A DNA stretch of 64,000 nucleotides from Streptomyces sp. MP131-18 (GCF_001984575.1 NZ_LZNS01000001.1:7797429-7861428); one strand, 5' to 3'; shown: positions 50,613 to 59,630, counted from the stretch's first letter. Made by a program: numbers and translations. The notes: a model not told the origin generated them from the sequence alone.

Positions 50613-52400
50613 ATGAAACGCCGCACTTTTACGCGCCTCGCGGCCGCCGCCCCGCTCCTCGGTACGCTCACCGAGCTGCACGCCGAAACGGCCCGAGCCG
50701 CCGGGCCCGGCCGGACCGTCACCGCCATGAGCAGCGCCGGCCGCTTCATGAACGAGCACCTCTCCTACCGCGGCGCCTACGTCTGGGCCTACCGGCCGGA
50801 CCTCTCCCGCACCTGGGGCGAAATGGAAGCCCGGCGCACCATGTGCTGGGTGCAGCCCCCCGGGACGCCCACCGTCGGCCACAGCATGCTCGACGCCTAT
50901 TACGCCACGGGCGAGGAACCCTTCTATGCCGCGGCCGAACGCACCGGACTAGCCCTCGTGAACGTGCAGTTGCCCTGCGGCGGCTGGAACTACGTGCACG
51001 ACTTCGCCGGAGAGAACGCCCTGAAGCGGTGGTACGCGACCGTCGGAGCCAACGGCTGGCGGCTGGAAGAATTCCAGCACCACTACGGAAACGCCACCTT
51101 CGACGACGCCGGCACCACCCTGTCCGCCCAGCTGCTGCTGCGGCTCTACCTGGAACGGCGTCACCCACGGATCAAAGCAGCCCTGGACCGGGCGATCGCC
51201 TTCGTGCTGAGCGCCCAGTTCAAGGGCGGCGCAGCGGACGGCGGCTGGCCACAGCGCTACCCGCGCGTTCCGGGCGCCGTCGATGACATGCCGTGGCCGG
51301 ACCACCGTCCGCCCTGGCTGCCCGCGGACGTCCGGCACGGCATGGAGGACGGCGAGTACACCGGCCACCTGACCTTCAACGACGGTGTGCTGATCGGGAA
51401 CCTGACCTTCCTGCTGATGTGCGCCAACACCCTGGGGCGGCGCGATCTGGTGCCCGCCGTGGAACGGGCCATGGCCATGGTCCACCGCCTCCAGCAGCCG
51501 GCCCCGCAACCCGGCTGGGGCCTCCAGCACCTTTCCGTCCCCCGCGACGGCCGGCCCGCCGGGGCCCCGGCGGGGGCCCGTTCGTACGAGCCGCGCGGGC
51601 TGGCCCCGGAAATCACGCAGAACATGATCCGCCACCTCTGTACGTTCGTGCTCCTGACCGGCGACCGCTCCCACCTGCGCCGCGTCCCCGAAGCCATCCG
51701 GTGGCTGGAGACCTGCCGACTGACCGAGGAGCAGATCGCGGAAAACCCCCTGCTCACCAACCGCACCCATCCGACCTACGTCGAACTCGGCACCAACCGG
51801 GCCCGCTTCACCCATCGCTTCGGTTCCAACATCCGCAACGGCGCCTACTACTTCGACTACGACCACAAGAACACCCTCGGCCACTCGCACGCCGCCAAAC
51901 GGCTGAACATACCGAGCCTGTGGGAGACCTACGACCAGCTCATGACGATGAACGACGCGGAACTGGCCGACTGGCGCGCCGCGTCGCCCCTCACCTCCGG
52001 CGGACGCATCCCGCTGCCGCGCTACTTCACCGTCGCCGACATCGAGTTGACCCATCTCTTCCGCGGAGCCACGTTGCCGCTCCCCACGGTCGAAGAGACC
52101 GAAGCCGCCGAACTGGTCGCGGGTCTCGGCAACCGCGACCACTGGCTGGTCCCGCTGGACTTCACCACCAACCCCTGCCTCGGCCCGCCGCCCGTCGCGC
52201 CCTACGACGGCACGGCCTTCATGAGCACGCACGTCGGCGACACGTACGACACCTCGCCCTACGACCCGGCCGCGCCGCCGGCGGAAGCGCCGTACGAACC
52301 GCGCGAGCCCGAGCAGGGAATAACGACCGACTCGTACACGGCAAACATGGCACGGCTCATCGCCTACGTCGCCACCCGCTCCGGCACCCCGCCCGAGTGA
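50613..52400 (+). CDS. Tat-exported pectate lyase, PL10-like
   Basis: The 595-aa product has a twin-arginine signal (KRRTFTRLAAAAPLL) and a large alpha/alpha domain with GGWPQRYPR, HLTFNDGVLIGN and the C-terminal TANMARLIAY helix, as in PL10 pectate lyases. It should cleave polygalacturonate by beta-elimination outside the cell. GGAGGAG lies directly before ATG 50613. Upstream, TAAGCGCTCT and TATACG at about 50540-50553 may be promoter or LacI-type operator elements. Length exceeds typical PL10 catalytic domains by a C-terminal extension. Confidence 0.8.
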   Translation: MKRRTFTRLAAAAPLLGTLTELHAETARAAGPGRTVTAMSSAGRFMNEHLSYRGAYVWAYRPDLSRTWGEMEARRTMCWVQPPGTPTVGHSMLDAYYATGEEPFYAAAERTGLALVNVQLPCGGWNYVHDFAGENALKRWYATVGANGWRLEEFQHHYGNATFDDAGTTLSAQLLLRLYLERRHPRIKAALDRAIAFVLSAQFKGGAADGGWPQRYPRVPGAVDDMPWPDHRPPWLPADVRHGMEDGEYTGHLTFNDGVLIGNLTFLLMCANTLGRRDLVPAVERAMAMVHRLQQPAPQPGWGLQHLSVPRDGRPAGAPAGARSYEPRGLAPEITQNMIRHLCTFVLLTGDRSHLRRVPEAIRWLETCRLTEEQIAENPLLTNRTHPTYVELGTNRARFTHRFGSNIRNGAYYFDYDHKNTLGHSHAAKRLNIPSLWETYDQLMTMNDAELADWRAASPLTSGGRIPLPRYFTVADIELTHLFRGATLPLPTVEETEAAELVAGLGNRDHWLVPLDFTTNPCLGPPPVAPYDGTAFMSTHVGDTYDTSPYDPAAPPAEAPYEPREPEQGITTDSYTANMARLIAYVATRSGTPPE

Positions 52401-52565
52401 GCCCGCCCGCCGGAGAGACGGGCACACGCGCGGCAACGCTCCGCCGTTCACGGCCCGGCGCCGTTCCCACCCCGCTCCCGCCGCCACCCGGCAGCACCTG
52501 CACGGGCGAAGACGGGCCCTGCGGCACACGCGCGCAGCCGCCGCGGGACGGCGCCGGGCCGGGTC

Positions 52566-53510
52566 TCACCCCACGCTCCCCGCGCCACCGTCGCCGGAGC
52601 CCTCGATCACCTCGATCAGACTGGCCAGGCCCTCGCCCCCGAACCCGAGGCCGAGGCGCTGGTCGATCAGTCCCTTCAGATGCTCCAGCCGGGCCGTGTC
52701 GATTCCGCGGGAGCGCCGCAGACCGATCATGGCGTCCGCCATCGGCGCGAGGTAATCGAGGCGGCCGAAGGTCTCCGGATCGTAGTCACCACTGACCGTC
52801 TGCCCGGCGATGACGGGCAGCAGCGGAGCGAGGCCCTGGAGCGTACTCTGCAACACCGAGGCGAACGCGTCCGTGGGGCCGTTCTCCCGGCGGACCAGGG
52901 CCAAGGTGTGCAGGTATCCGGCCCAGAACTCGAGCAGGAAACCAACCACCGCAGCCTCGAACAAGGCGCCGAGACCAGGGTCGTCCCCCACATGGCGCAC
53001 ATCCCCGCCCAGCGCGCGCAGCGTCTCCTGGTGCCGGTCGAAAACCTCGCGGGGCCCCGCGCACAGCAGCAGTGCCTCCGGCCGGCCGATGGCCTGGTAG
53101 CCCGCCATGAACGGAACCGACGCATAGGAGGCACCGTGCTCGGCCGCCACCGCGGCGGCGGCCCGCGCCTCGTCGGGGGTGAGCGTGGTCACCACGAGCA
53201 CGGTCCGGCCGGCGAGGCTCGCACCCGCAGCGGAGAGCGTCTGCCGCACCGCCTGGAAGTCGCCCACGCACAGGACGAGTAGCGCGGCACCAGCGGCCGC
53301 GTCGGCGGGGGAGTCCGCGACTCGGGCGCCCGCCTCGGCCTGCGGCCCTGTCCTGGCCGCGGTGCGATTCCACACACAGGTGGGGTGGCCGGCCGCCAGT
53401 AGCGCTTCGGCGATGGCCCCGCCCAGACGTCCGGTGCCGAGCACGGCGACGCCGTCAGCCGGCGGGCGTTGAACGGGCGGCAGCGTTGCGGTCGGTCGCG
53501 TTCGCTTCAT
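52566..53510 (-). CDS. NAD(P)-dependent dehydrogenase of the 6PGDH/imine reductase type
   Basis: The 314-aa product has the Rossmann loop VAVLGTGRLGGAIAEALLAAG and the NRTAART cofactor segment, a long connecting helix, and a helical dimer domain with LGALFEAAVVGFL and TLQGLAPLLP. These features resemble imine reductases and beta-hydroxyacid dehydrogenases. ATG 53510 follows AGGA. It lies 54 bases downstream of a methyltransferase gene on the same strand, so the two may act together in a small-molecule pathway. Confidence 0.85.
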   Translation of the reverse strand: MKRTRPTATLPPVQRPPADGVAVLGTGRLGGAIAEALLAAGHPTCVWNRTAARTGPQAEAGARVADSPADAAAGAALLVLCVGDFQAVRQTLSAAGASLAGRTVLVVTTLTPDEARAAAAVAAEHGASYASVPFMAGYQAIGRPEALLLCAGPREVFDRHQETLRALGGDVRHVGDDPGLGALFEAAVVGFLLEFWAGYLHTLALVRRENGPTDAFASVLQSTLQGLAPLLPVIAGQTVSGDYDPETFGRLDYLAPMADAMIGLRRSRGIDTARLEHLKGLIDQRLGLGFGGEGLASLIEVIEGSGDGGAGSVG

Positions 53511-53564
53511 CACTGTCCTTCGGGTCTTGCCTTCGGGCCGTACCTGGGTCTTGCTCTGTCGGCA

Positions 53565-54419
53565 CTACGGAACGGGCGTGAGTTCGGGCAGGAGCTCGGC
53601 GACGAGCAGCAGGTAGCCGAGTTCGCCGCCCTCGGCGAGGTCGGCCAGGTAGGCAAGAGCGGCCTGGTCGCCGATCTCGGCACCGGCCGGGCCTGCGGAG
53701 GCGTGCTGAGCCCCGTCGACGGGCCCGGCGAGGGACGGGAGCGAGCGGCCCAGCACATGCTCGGTGAGGTCCGCCAGCTCGAGCAGGCGCAGACCCGCGT
53801 CGCGCAGCAGCGCCGGGTAGTCGCCGATCGGGGCCAGCGGGCCGACCATCCACGCCTCGCGGAAACGCTCCAGCACCTCCTGCCTGTCCTCGGCGACGGG
53901 TTTGCGCGCGAACATGTCGGTGATGACCACGCGTCCGCCCGGGCGCACCACCCTGCTCATCTCCCGCAACACCCGGACCCGGTCCATGTGCGGCATCGAC
54001 TCCACCGCCCACACCGCATCGAAGCTGTCGGCATCGAACGGCAGATCGGTGCCGTCGGCGTGCCGAAAGGACAGCAGGTCTGTCATCTCCTCCCGCTCGG
54101 CCAGCGCGCACGCGAACGCCAGTTGCTCGCGGCTGATGTTGACGCCGACGACCGCGCTGCCCGTGGCCCGTGCCACCCGGAGCGCCGGCCCGCCCGCACC
54201 GCATCCGACGTCAAGCGACCGCCGGCCCGGTCCCACGCGCAGCCGCTTGGTCACCAGATCAGTGAGCCGCTCGGCAGCTTCCCGATAGGGGGTCTCGTCC
54301 TGCGAGTCCTCCCAGTACCCGACATGCAGATTGAAGCCCAATTGTTCAAGTGGCAGGTGTGCCGCGCGGTCGTACAGCGCACCGACCGCACTGTCCGCGA
54401 ACTCACTTGACCGTGCCAT
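53565..54419 (-). CDS. SAM-dependent methyltransferase
   Basis: The 284-aa class I methyltransferase has the AdoMet motif SLDVGCGAGGPALRVA, GVNISREQL, the DGTDLPFDADSFDAVWAVES acidic strand and LREMSRVVRPGGRVVITDM. It resembles small-molecule O- or C-methyltransferases of secondary metabolism (FNLHVGYW near the N-terminus). ATG 54419 follows GAGGAAA. It is upstream of the reductase gene. A 493-base gap separates it from tap. Confidence 0.88.
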   Translation of the reverse strand: MARSSEFADSAVGALYDRAAHLPLEQLGFNLHVGYWEDSQDETPYREAAERLTDLVTKRLRVGPGRRSLDVGCGAGGPALRVARATGSAVVGVNISREQLAFACALAEREEMTDLLSFRHADGTDLPFDADSFDAVWAVESMPHMDRVRVLREMSRVVRPGGRVVITDMFARKPVAEDRQEVLERFREAWMVGPLAPIGDYPALLRDAGLRLLELADLTEHVLGRSLPSLAGPVDGAQHASAGPAGAEIGDQAALAYLADLAEGGELGYLLLVAELLPELTPVP

Positions 54420-54885
54420 AGCCGCATTTCCTCGTCTCCAGCGAAAATCTCCGACGCCTGTCGGCGTGCCAGGCGGATCATGCCCCCGCCCTCCCGGACG
54501 AGATGCCTGGCCGAGCACGCGCGAGGTAGGGCGCCGGGGCGCGAACTGCCCGCCGCGCGCCCACAAATGAGGCTGCACGGCGCGAGCCCCCAGGGCAGTT
54601 GAGACCATCGCGCCCCCGGGCCGGGGTACGGACGCAGCACAGCCCGCGCCGCGCACGGCACCGCACCGCTCCCCGAACCGCCGCCGGGTCACCGACCGAC
54701 AGTCGTACTGCACCCCTGACAGAAGCGGCGAGACAGCGCCGGCACCACAGATACTCCTGACGTGTGCGCGGCTTCCCGAACCCCGGCAGCCGGGCAGCGG
54801 CCCGAACCGTGGCCGGACCGTCGGCCAAAGCCTCACGACTCAAGACAATGAATCCACAATGCAACACAAGCCAGGAGCAAATCCG
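54420..54885. other. intergenic stretch without a supported gene
   Basis: Open frames here lack ribosome sites and family matches. No repeat or palindrome stands out apart from the tap promoter elements at its right edge. Confidence 0.55.
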
Positions 54886-54912
54886 CACCTAATCGAGGTG
54901 TAGTGTGGCGAC
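54886..54912 (+). promoter_or_regulatory. candidate leaderless promoter and palindrome of tap
   Basis: CACCT-AATCG-AGGTG (54886-54900) is a short inverted repeat directly followed by TAGTGT (54901-54906), a likely -10 box. The tap ATG starts six bases later at 54913, with no ribosome site, so the mRNA is probably leaderless. No convincing -35 was found. Confidence 0.45.
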
Positions 54913-56313
54913 ATGGGCGGTGAACTCGAAGGCGTGGAAGCACTGCTGGCCGAGGCCCGGCGGGCGGCCGCGATGCCGGACCCTGCCGAGCGGCTGCGAT
55001 TGCGCCAGGCCGCCGGGCTGAGCAGGCCGCAGGTGGCCGGGGCCGTCGGCGTCGAACCTCAGACAGTCGCGAACTGGGAGACCGGAAGGACCGAGCCGGC
55101 GCCGCCGGCCCGCGGAAAGTACCTGCGGCTGCTGGAAGGTCTGGCCGAGATCCACCCCACACCAAAAGAGCCGCGACCCGCGACCGACGAGCCCGCCCCC
55201 CGGGCCGCAGCCGACCTGCCCCGCCAGCCCGTTCCGCCGGCCGCTCCACAACACCCCGCGGAGAGCCCCGCGGCGCGCGCCGCGCGTGCCGGACACGAGC
55301 GGCATCAGGAGCGGCGCCGCACCACATCGGCGGATCACACGCGTGAGGAGCTGGGGCAGCTGGTCACCGGCGCCGTCCACGAAGAGTTGACAAAAGCCGG
55401 CGGCGACGCCGAGTCGGCCATGGACAAGCTGGCCAAGCGAGCGATCCCGGACGTGATGCGGCTGTTCGCCGCCACCCGCAAAACCGCCCGCTACGAGTAC
55501 ACCGCCTACCCCGCACTGCCCGACATCCTTCGCAAACCCAGGAAAGACGCCCCGGACCTGATCTGGGAGGCCCGTCCGTCCTGGCGCCACCCCGGCCACC
55601 GCCGCCACCCCGACGGCGACCTGCACGTGACCGCGCTCGATGCCAACGCGGCCTACCTCTCGGCGATGAAGACGTGGCTGCCGATCGGGCGCCTGGAGCA
55701 CTCCGCCACCGGCGAACACGACAAAAAGCGCTCCGGCGTCCACCTGATCACCCCACCCCCATGGCACCACCCCGAGCTGCCCAGCCCACTCGGCGACCGC
55801 GAGGAAGCCGGACCACTGTGGATCACCGAAGCCACCCTGCGGCTCCTGCTGCGCCTGGCCGGGCCGAAGCACCGGCTGCTCGACCCCCCGGTCATCCACG
55901 AATCCTGGACATCGAGCGCGACGGAGAACTTCCTCGACGCCCTGCGGCAAATCCTCGCCACCGTACGCGCGAACGCCCTCGCATCCGGAGACGACGTCAC
56001 CGCCCACTACGTCAAGGCCATGTACTCCAAATTCGTCTCGACCATGGGCGAGTCCCACAACAACCGCGACATCACCCGCCCGGACTGGATGCACATCGTC
56101 CGCGCCCAGGCGTTCGCAAATCTGTGGGGCCGCGCGTTCAAGGCCCACCAGGCCGGACTGACCGTCATCTCCGCCATGGGCACCGACGAACTCCACCTTG
56201 CCGGCGACTGGCACACCGTGTTCACCGAAGGGCGTGGCCTGTCCGAGATGAAGGTCAAAACCGACCGCGACGGCGTCCCCGTCCACTACACCGTCGCCCG
56301 GAGCAGCCGCTGA
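54913..56313 (+). CDS. tap: telomere-associated protein Tap (compact form)
   Basis: The 466-aa protein has an N-terminal XRE-type helix-turn-helix (residues about 28-80, LSRPQVAGAVGVEPQTVANW) and a Pro-rich linker to about 140. A conserved C-terminal half ends in NRDITRPDWMHIVRAQAFAN and TDELHLAGDW, the layout of Streptomyces Tap. Tap binds the 3' overhang of telomeres, recruits the terminal protein and has been described as a telomere-associated primase. Known Tap proteins are about 700 aa, so this one is short. Motifs at 243-251, 368-379 and 423-427 resemble family-B polymerase motifs A, B and C. Its stop codon overlaps the tpg start (TGATG). Confidence 0.85.
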   Translation: MGGELEGVEALLAEARRAAAMPDPAERLRLRQAAGLSRPQVAGAVGVEPQTVANWETGRTEPAPPARGKYLRLLEGLAEIHPTPKEPRPATDEPAPRAAADLPRQPVPPAAPQHPAESPAARAARAGHERHQERRRTTSADHTREELGQLVTGAVHEELTKAGGDAESAMDKLAKRAIPDVMRLFAATRKTARYEYTAYPALPDILRKPRKDAPDLIWEARPSWRHPGHRRHPDGDLHVTALDANAAYLSAMKTWLPIGRLEHSATGEHDKKRSGVHLITPPPWHHPELPSPLGDREEAGPLWITEATLRLLLRLAGPKHRLLDPPVIHESWTSSATENFLDALRQILATVRANALASGDDVTAHYVKAMYSKFVSTMGESHNNRDITRPDWMHIVRAQAFANLWGRAFKAHQAGLTVISAMGTDELHLAGDWHTVFTEGRGLSEMKVKTDRDGVPVHYTVARSSR

Positions 56314-56888
56314 TGGCCGGCCGCTGGATGAACTTCGGCATGTACCGCGCGGAGGGCGTCCCAGGACGCGACGCCCTGGCCGCCGGAGTCGAGCGTATGG
56401 TCACCGGCATCGCCTCCCCGGCCGACACCGACCGCGGCATCGCCGCCCGCCTGCGCTACCTCACCGCCTCCCACGCCGGCTACCAGGCCATGGAACGCGC
56501 CGGGATCAACGTCACCCGCCGCACCCTGCACGCCTGGCTCGCGGAGGAGCGCTCACCCACCCCGGCCAACCGCGCCAAACTCGACGACGCGTACTGGGAC
56601 CTCCGGCGGCACAACGTCGCCGCGGACCTCAAACGGCGATTGATGTCCCAGGGCGGGACCCGCATCGAAATCGACCCCGTCGACCAGTCCCGCGTCGAAC
56701 GCAGACACCGCCGCGACCTCCAAGTCCGCCACCTCAACGTCCGCCCCCGTATCTGGGACGCAGCCGTCAACGCCTGGCTCGAAGAGGACGAAAGCACCCT
56801 GGACGCGATCTGGGACGACCTGATCCACGACCTCGGGTCCGACTACGACTCCTACTCCTACGTCTCCTCCATCGGCTGGAACGCCTGA
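56313..56888 (+). CDS. tpg: telomere terminal protein Tpg
   Basis: The 191-aa product has the size and position of Tpg, the protein covalently linked to the 5' ends of streptomycete linear replicons that primes end patching. It has a helix-turn-helix-like region (AARLRYLTASHAGYQAMERA, then VTRRTLHAWL) and a basic stretch, followed by GGTRIEIDP with Thr116, near the position of Thr114 reported as the priming residue of Tpg. The C-terminal region (RDLQVRHLNVRPRIWDAAVN) resembles Tpg, but the overall sequence appears divergent. It is translationally coupled to tap. Confidence 0.82.
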   Translation: MAGRWMNFGMYRAEGVPGRDALAAGVERMVTGIASPADTDRGIAARLRYLTASHAGYQAMERAGINVTRRTLHAWLAEERSPTPANRAKLDDAYWDLRRHNVAADLKRRLMSQGGTRIEIDPVDQSRVERRHRRDLQVRHLNVRPRIWDAAVNAWLEEDESTLDAIWDDLIHDLGSDYDSYSYVSSIGWNA

Positions 56889-57045
56889 TCCCCGCAAGAC
56901 CCACCACGGTCAGCGAACGCGGCCCGCTCAGTCCACGCCCTCGCACAAAAAGAGCTGACGGTCACCACACTCACACCTCACACCTCACACGCGGCGCAAC
57001 GCACCAACCCCACTGCCAGTAACGCCCGGCCGACGCACCGGCCAC

Positions 57046-58971
57046 TCAACCAGCGGCGCATGACGAGCCGTTGAGAGTGAACGACACGGGCGACGGGTTC
57101 GCCCCCGCCCACGTGCCGAGGAAGCCGAACGTCGCGGAACCGCCGGCCGCCAGCCGACCGTTCCACTCGGCGCTCGCCACGGTGACGGCGCCACCGCTCT
57201 GGCTCGCGGTGCCGTTCCACCACTGGTTCAGCCGCTGCCCCTGGGCGAAGGTCCACGCCAGACTCCAGCCATCCACCGGCTCCGCCGACGTGTTCGTCAC
57301 CGTGGCCCGGCCCTCGAAGCCGCCCGGCCACTCGCGGACCACCCGGTACTCCACCACACAACCCGCCGGCTCCGGACCGTTCGGCCAGTCGGGATCGACC
57401 ACCGCCCAGAACGCAGACTTGGCCCGGAACTCGGCGTCGAAGAGCAGCGGCGCATCCTTGCGGCCCACGTCCAGCCAGGTATCTCCGTCCTGCACACCCC
57501 ACAGCGTCACCGAGGTGACCTCGTCCGCATACCGGCCGAACAACTGGAACATCGCACGGTACTGCTCCGCCTGCGCCAACAGCCGCTCCTCGGGCGGGGC
57601 AGGAAACGACTCGTCGGCGTTCGTGTAGATCGAAAGGTCCATCTCGGTGATCTGCTGCTCCACCCCGAGCGGCACGAACGTCTGTAGCATCGCCTCGGCC
57701 TCCGCGACCGACGGCCACTCCACGTTGATGTGCATCTGGTGACCGACGCCGTGCACCGGCACACCCTCCGCACGCAGCTGGCTCACCAGGTCCAACAGCG
57801 CGTCCCGCTTCGCCGGCACGTTCGTGTTGTAGTCATTGATGAACAGCCTTGCGTCCGGAGCTACATCGTGCGCGACCCGGAACGCCGTACGGATGTAGTC
57901 CAGCCCGGCGATCTCATACCAGCTGCTGCGCCGCAGCCCATCCGGCTGCGACTCGTCGATGACCTCGTTCACGACGTCCCACACCTGGATGCGGTCGCCA
58001 TAACGCCCCACCACCGCCCGGATGTGCGCTTCCAGCCGGTCGAGCAGCAGCTCCTTGTTCTCCGGCGTCGGCGTCATCGGCCCGCCCGCCGCGTCGGTGA
58101 ACACCCACTCCGGAGTCTGGTTGTGCCACACCAGCGTGTGCCCGCGCACCGCCATGCCGTGCTCGGTGGCGAAGTCCACGATCGGGTCGGCGTCGGTGAA
58201 GCGGAAGTCGCCCTCGACCGGCTCCGTGGCATCCCACTTCAGCGCGTTACCCGTGGTCAGGGACTCATAGTGCTTCACCAGCAGGTCCCCGGACGAACCG
58301 TACAGATCCGCGGGCAGCACCCCAGCACCGACCGGGAAACCGGCGACCGCGTCGCGCAGCGACGGGATGTCCGTCTCGATCGGCGGATCGGGCACGTAGG
58401 ACACGACGGCGTCGTCGATGAAGAAGCCGTCCGTGACGCTCGCGGTCTCGACGTAGAAAGCCAAGTACTCCGCCTCCGTACTCGGCGTGTACGCCCCGCT
58501 CAGCTCCACCCAGCCACCCGAGGTGACCTGTGCGCTGCCGAGCGTCTGATAGGTGGACCGCCCGTCAATCCGGCGCTCGGCGCTCAGCCGAACGGTATCC
58601 CCGGCCGAGCCCTCGGCCGACCGCACCCACAACGAGACCTGGTACTCGGCGCCGAGCGAGAGGAGTTCACCCACGTTCAGGGTTGGCCCCTGCCAGGTGT
58701 CCGTCCGCCCGGTCACGGCCAGGCTGCCGGTGCCGCCGTGCGCGACCTCGCTGCTCGCCGCCACGGTCTCGGCGCCGCGCGCGGCCCACCCTTGCGTAGT
58801 GCCGTCCTCGAAGTCGGCGGAGACCACCGTCACCGGCTCCTCGGACACCGTCGCGGGCTCGGCCGAGGCGGCACCCGGCGGGGCCACGAGCGCGACCGCG
58901 ACGGGCACGGTCGCGCACAGCACCGTCCAGAGCGCCGCGCGCCATCGGGAGAGCCGGGGGAACGCACGCAT
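57046..58971 (-). CDS. secreted GH10 endo-1,4-beta-xylanase with two binding modules
   Basis: The 641-aa product has a signal peptide (cleavage near residue 37, AASA-EP), a CBM4/9-like module (about 45-200), a GH10 catalytic domain (about 205-530) and a C-terminal CBM2 (about 545-641, with Trp in GWSLAWTF and WNGTASQ). The acid/base is Glu336 in WDVVNEV and the nucleophile is Glu443 in ITEMDLS. It cuts xylan outside the cell. ATG 58971 follows AAAGGA. A perfect CebR-type site at 59017-59030 indicates repression relieved by cello-oligosaccharides. Confidence 0.93.
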   Translation of the reverse strand: MRAFPRLSRWRAALWTVLCATVPVAVALVAPPGAASAEPATVSEEPVTVVSADFEDGTTQGWAARGAETVAASSEVAHGGTGSLAVTGRTDTWQGPTLNVGELLSLGAEYQVSLWVRSAEGSAGDTVRLSAERRIDGRSTYQTLGSAQVTSGGWVELSGAYTPSTEAEYLAFYVETASVTDGFFIDDAVVSYVPDPPIETDIPSLRDAVAGFPVGAGVLPADLYGSSGDLLVKHYESLTTGNALKWDATEPVEGDFRFTDADPIVDFATEHGMAVRGHTLVWHNQTPEWVFTDAAGGPMTPTPENKELLLDRLEAHIRAVVGRYGDRIQVWDVVNEVIDESQPDGLRRSSWYEIAGLDYIRTAFRVAHDVAPDARLFINDYNTNVPAKRDALLDLVSQLRAEGVPVHGVGHQMHINVEWPSVAEAEAMLQTFVPLGVEQQITEMDLSIYTNADESFPAPPEERLLAQAEQYRAMFQLFGRYADEVTSVTLWGVQDGDTWLDVGRKDAPLLFDAEFRAKSAFWAVVDPDWPNGPEPAGCVVEYRVVREWPGGFEGRATVTNTSAEPVDGWSLAWTFAQGQRLNQWWNGTASQSGGAVTVASAEWNGRLAAGGSATFGFLGTWAGANPSPVSFTLNGSSCAAG

Positions 58972-59016
58972 CCGGAGGTCCTTTCCACTGGGCGACCGGC
59001 CCGATCCAAGAGCGCG

Positions 59017-59030
59017 TGGGAGCGCTCCCA
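59017..59030. promoter_or_regulatory. CebR-type operator upstream of the xylanase gene
   Basis: TGGGAGCGCTCCCA is a perfect 14-base palindrome identical to the site bound by the LacI-family cellobiose repressor CebR in Streptomyces. It lies 46 bases upstream of the xylanase start. Confidence 0.85.
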
Positions 59031-59152
59031 TGTGTGCGCAAATGCTAGCGGTCACCCGGTCACCCAGGAAGGGCACAGGACAGGACGGATGCTGCCATCA
59101 CGAACGCCGTCGCCACCCCGCATCGGCCGCTCCGATGCACCAAGTTGTTCAT

Positions 59153-59177
59153 GGAACAATCGTCAAGACTTGTGGAT
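59153..59177. repeat. left terminal inverted repeat of the IS256-type element
   Basis: This 25-base segment matches the complement of 60985-61009 at 21 positions, with mismatches at positions 4, 9, 10 and 14 of the repeat. Confidence 0.65.
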
Positions 59178-59178
59178 G

Positions 59179-59550
59179 TCAATCGCGCCAGGTGCCCGTC
59201 CAGTCGTAGAGCGGCGCTGAGGTGGCATACTCCCGGAGGTAGGCGATCTTCTCCCCTTCGAGCCTGGCGATCGTTGCGCCCTGGAAGGTGGCTGCCTCTC
59301 CTTGCCAGGTGCAGGAGAAGATCCATTCGGCGACCAAGCCATCCCCGGCGGTCGCCTGCGAGGTGATCTCCCAGCCATCGACCGAACCACCGACACCGAA
59401 CCACGCACGCATCCACTGTTCGACCCGTTGCCGACCACGGTAGACCGGTCCGTAGCACTCGGTGATCACGCAGTCGTCGGTCAACGTGGCCAGTACTCCG
59501 GCAATATCGTGACGTCGCCAGGCGTCGATGTAGGCATGTAGTTGGTTCAT
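59179..59550 (-). CDS. SnoaL-like (NTF2-fold) protein
   Basis: The 123-aa product has the NTF2-like/SnoaL pattern: LHAYIDAWRRHDIAGVLATL at the start, VYRGRQRVEQWMRAWF, and a sheet ending in AYLREYATSAPLYDW. Such proteins are small hydrolases, isomerases or binding proteins of varied substrate. ATG 59550 is chosen because AGGA lies nine bases before it; ATG 59559 is too close. It sits inside the inverted repeats of the IS256-type element, so it appears to be a passenger gene. A palindrome precedes it. Confidence 0.8.
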   Translation of the reverse strand: MNQLHAYIDAWRRHDIAGVLATLTDDCVITECYGPVYRGRQRVEQWMRAWFGVGGSVDGWEITSQATAGDGLVAEWIFSCTWQGEAATFQGATIARLEGEKIAYLREYATSAPLYDWTGTWRD

Positions 59551-59569
59551 CAGGCTCATTCCTTTGTCT

Positions 59570-59586
59570 GGACTGGCATTCAGTCC
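59570..59586. promoter_or_regulatory. inverted repeat upstream of the SnoaL-like gene
   Basis: GGACTG-GCATT-CAGTCC is a 6-base inverted repeat with a 5-base spacer, 19 bases upstream of ATG 59550 and 44 bases past the transposase stop. It could be an operator or a weak terminator stem. Confidence 0.4.
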
Positions 59587-59630
59587 GGCGAGCTGGAGTC
59601 ATCCAGGGGTGCGGGTAGGTTGACGTGTGA

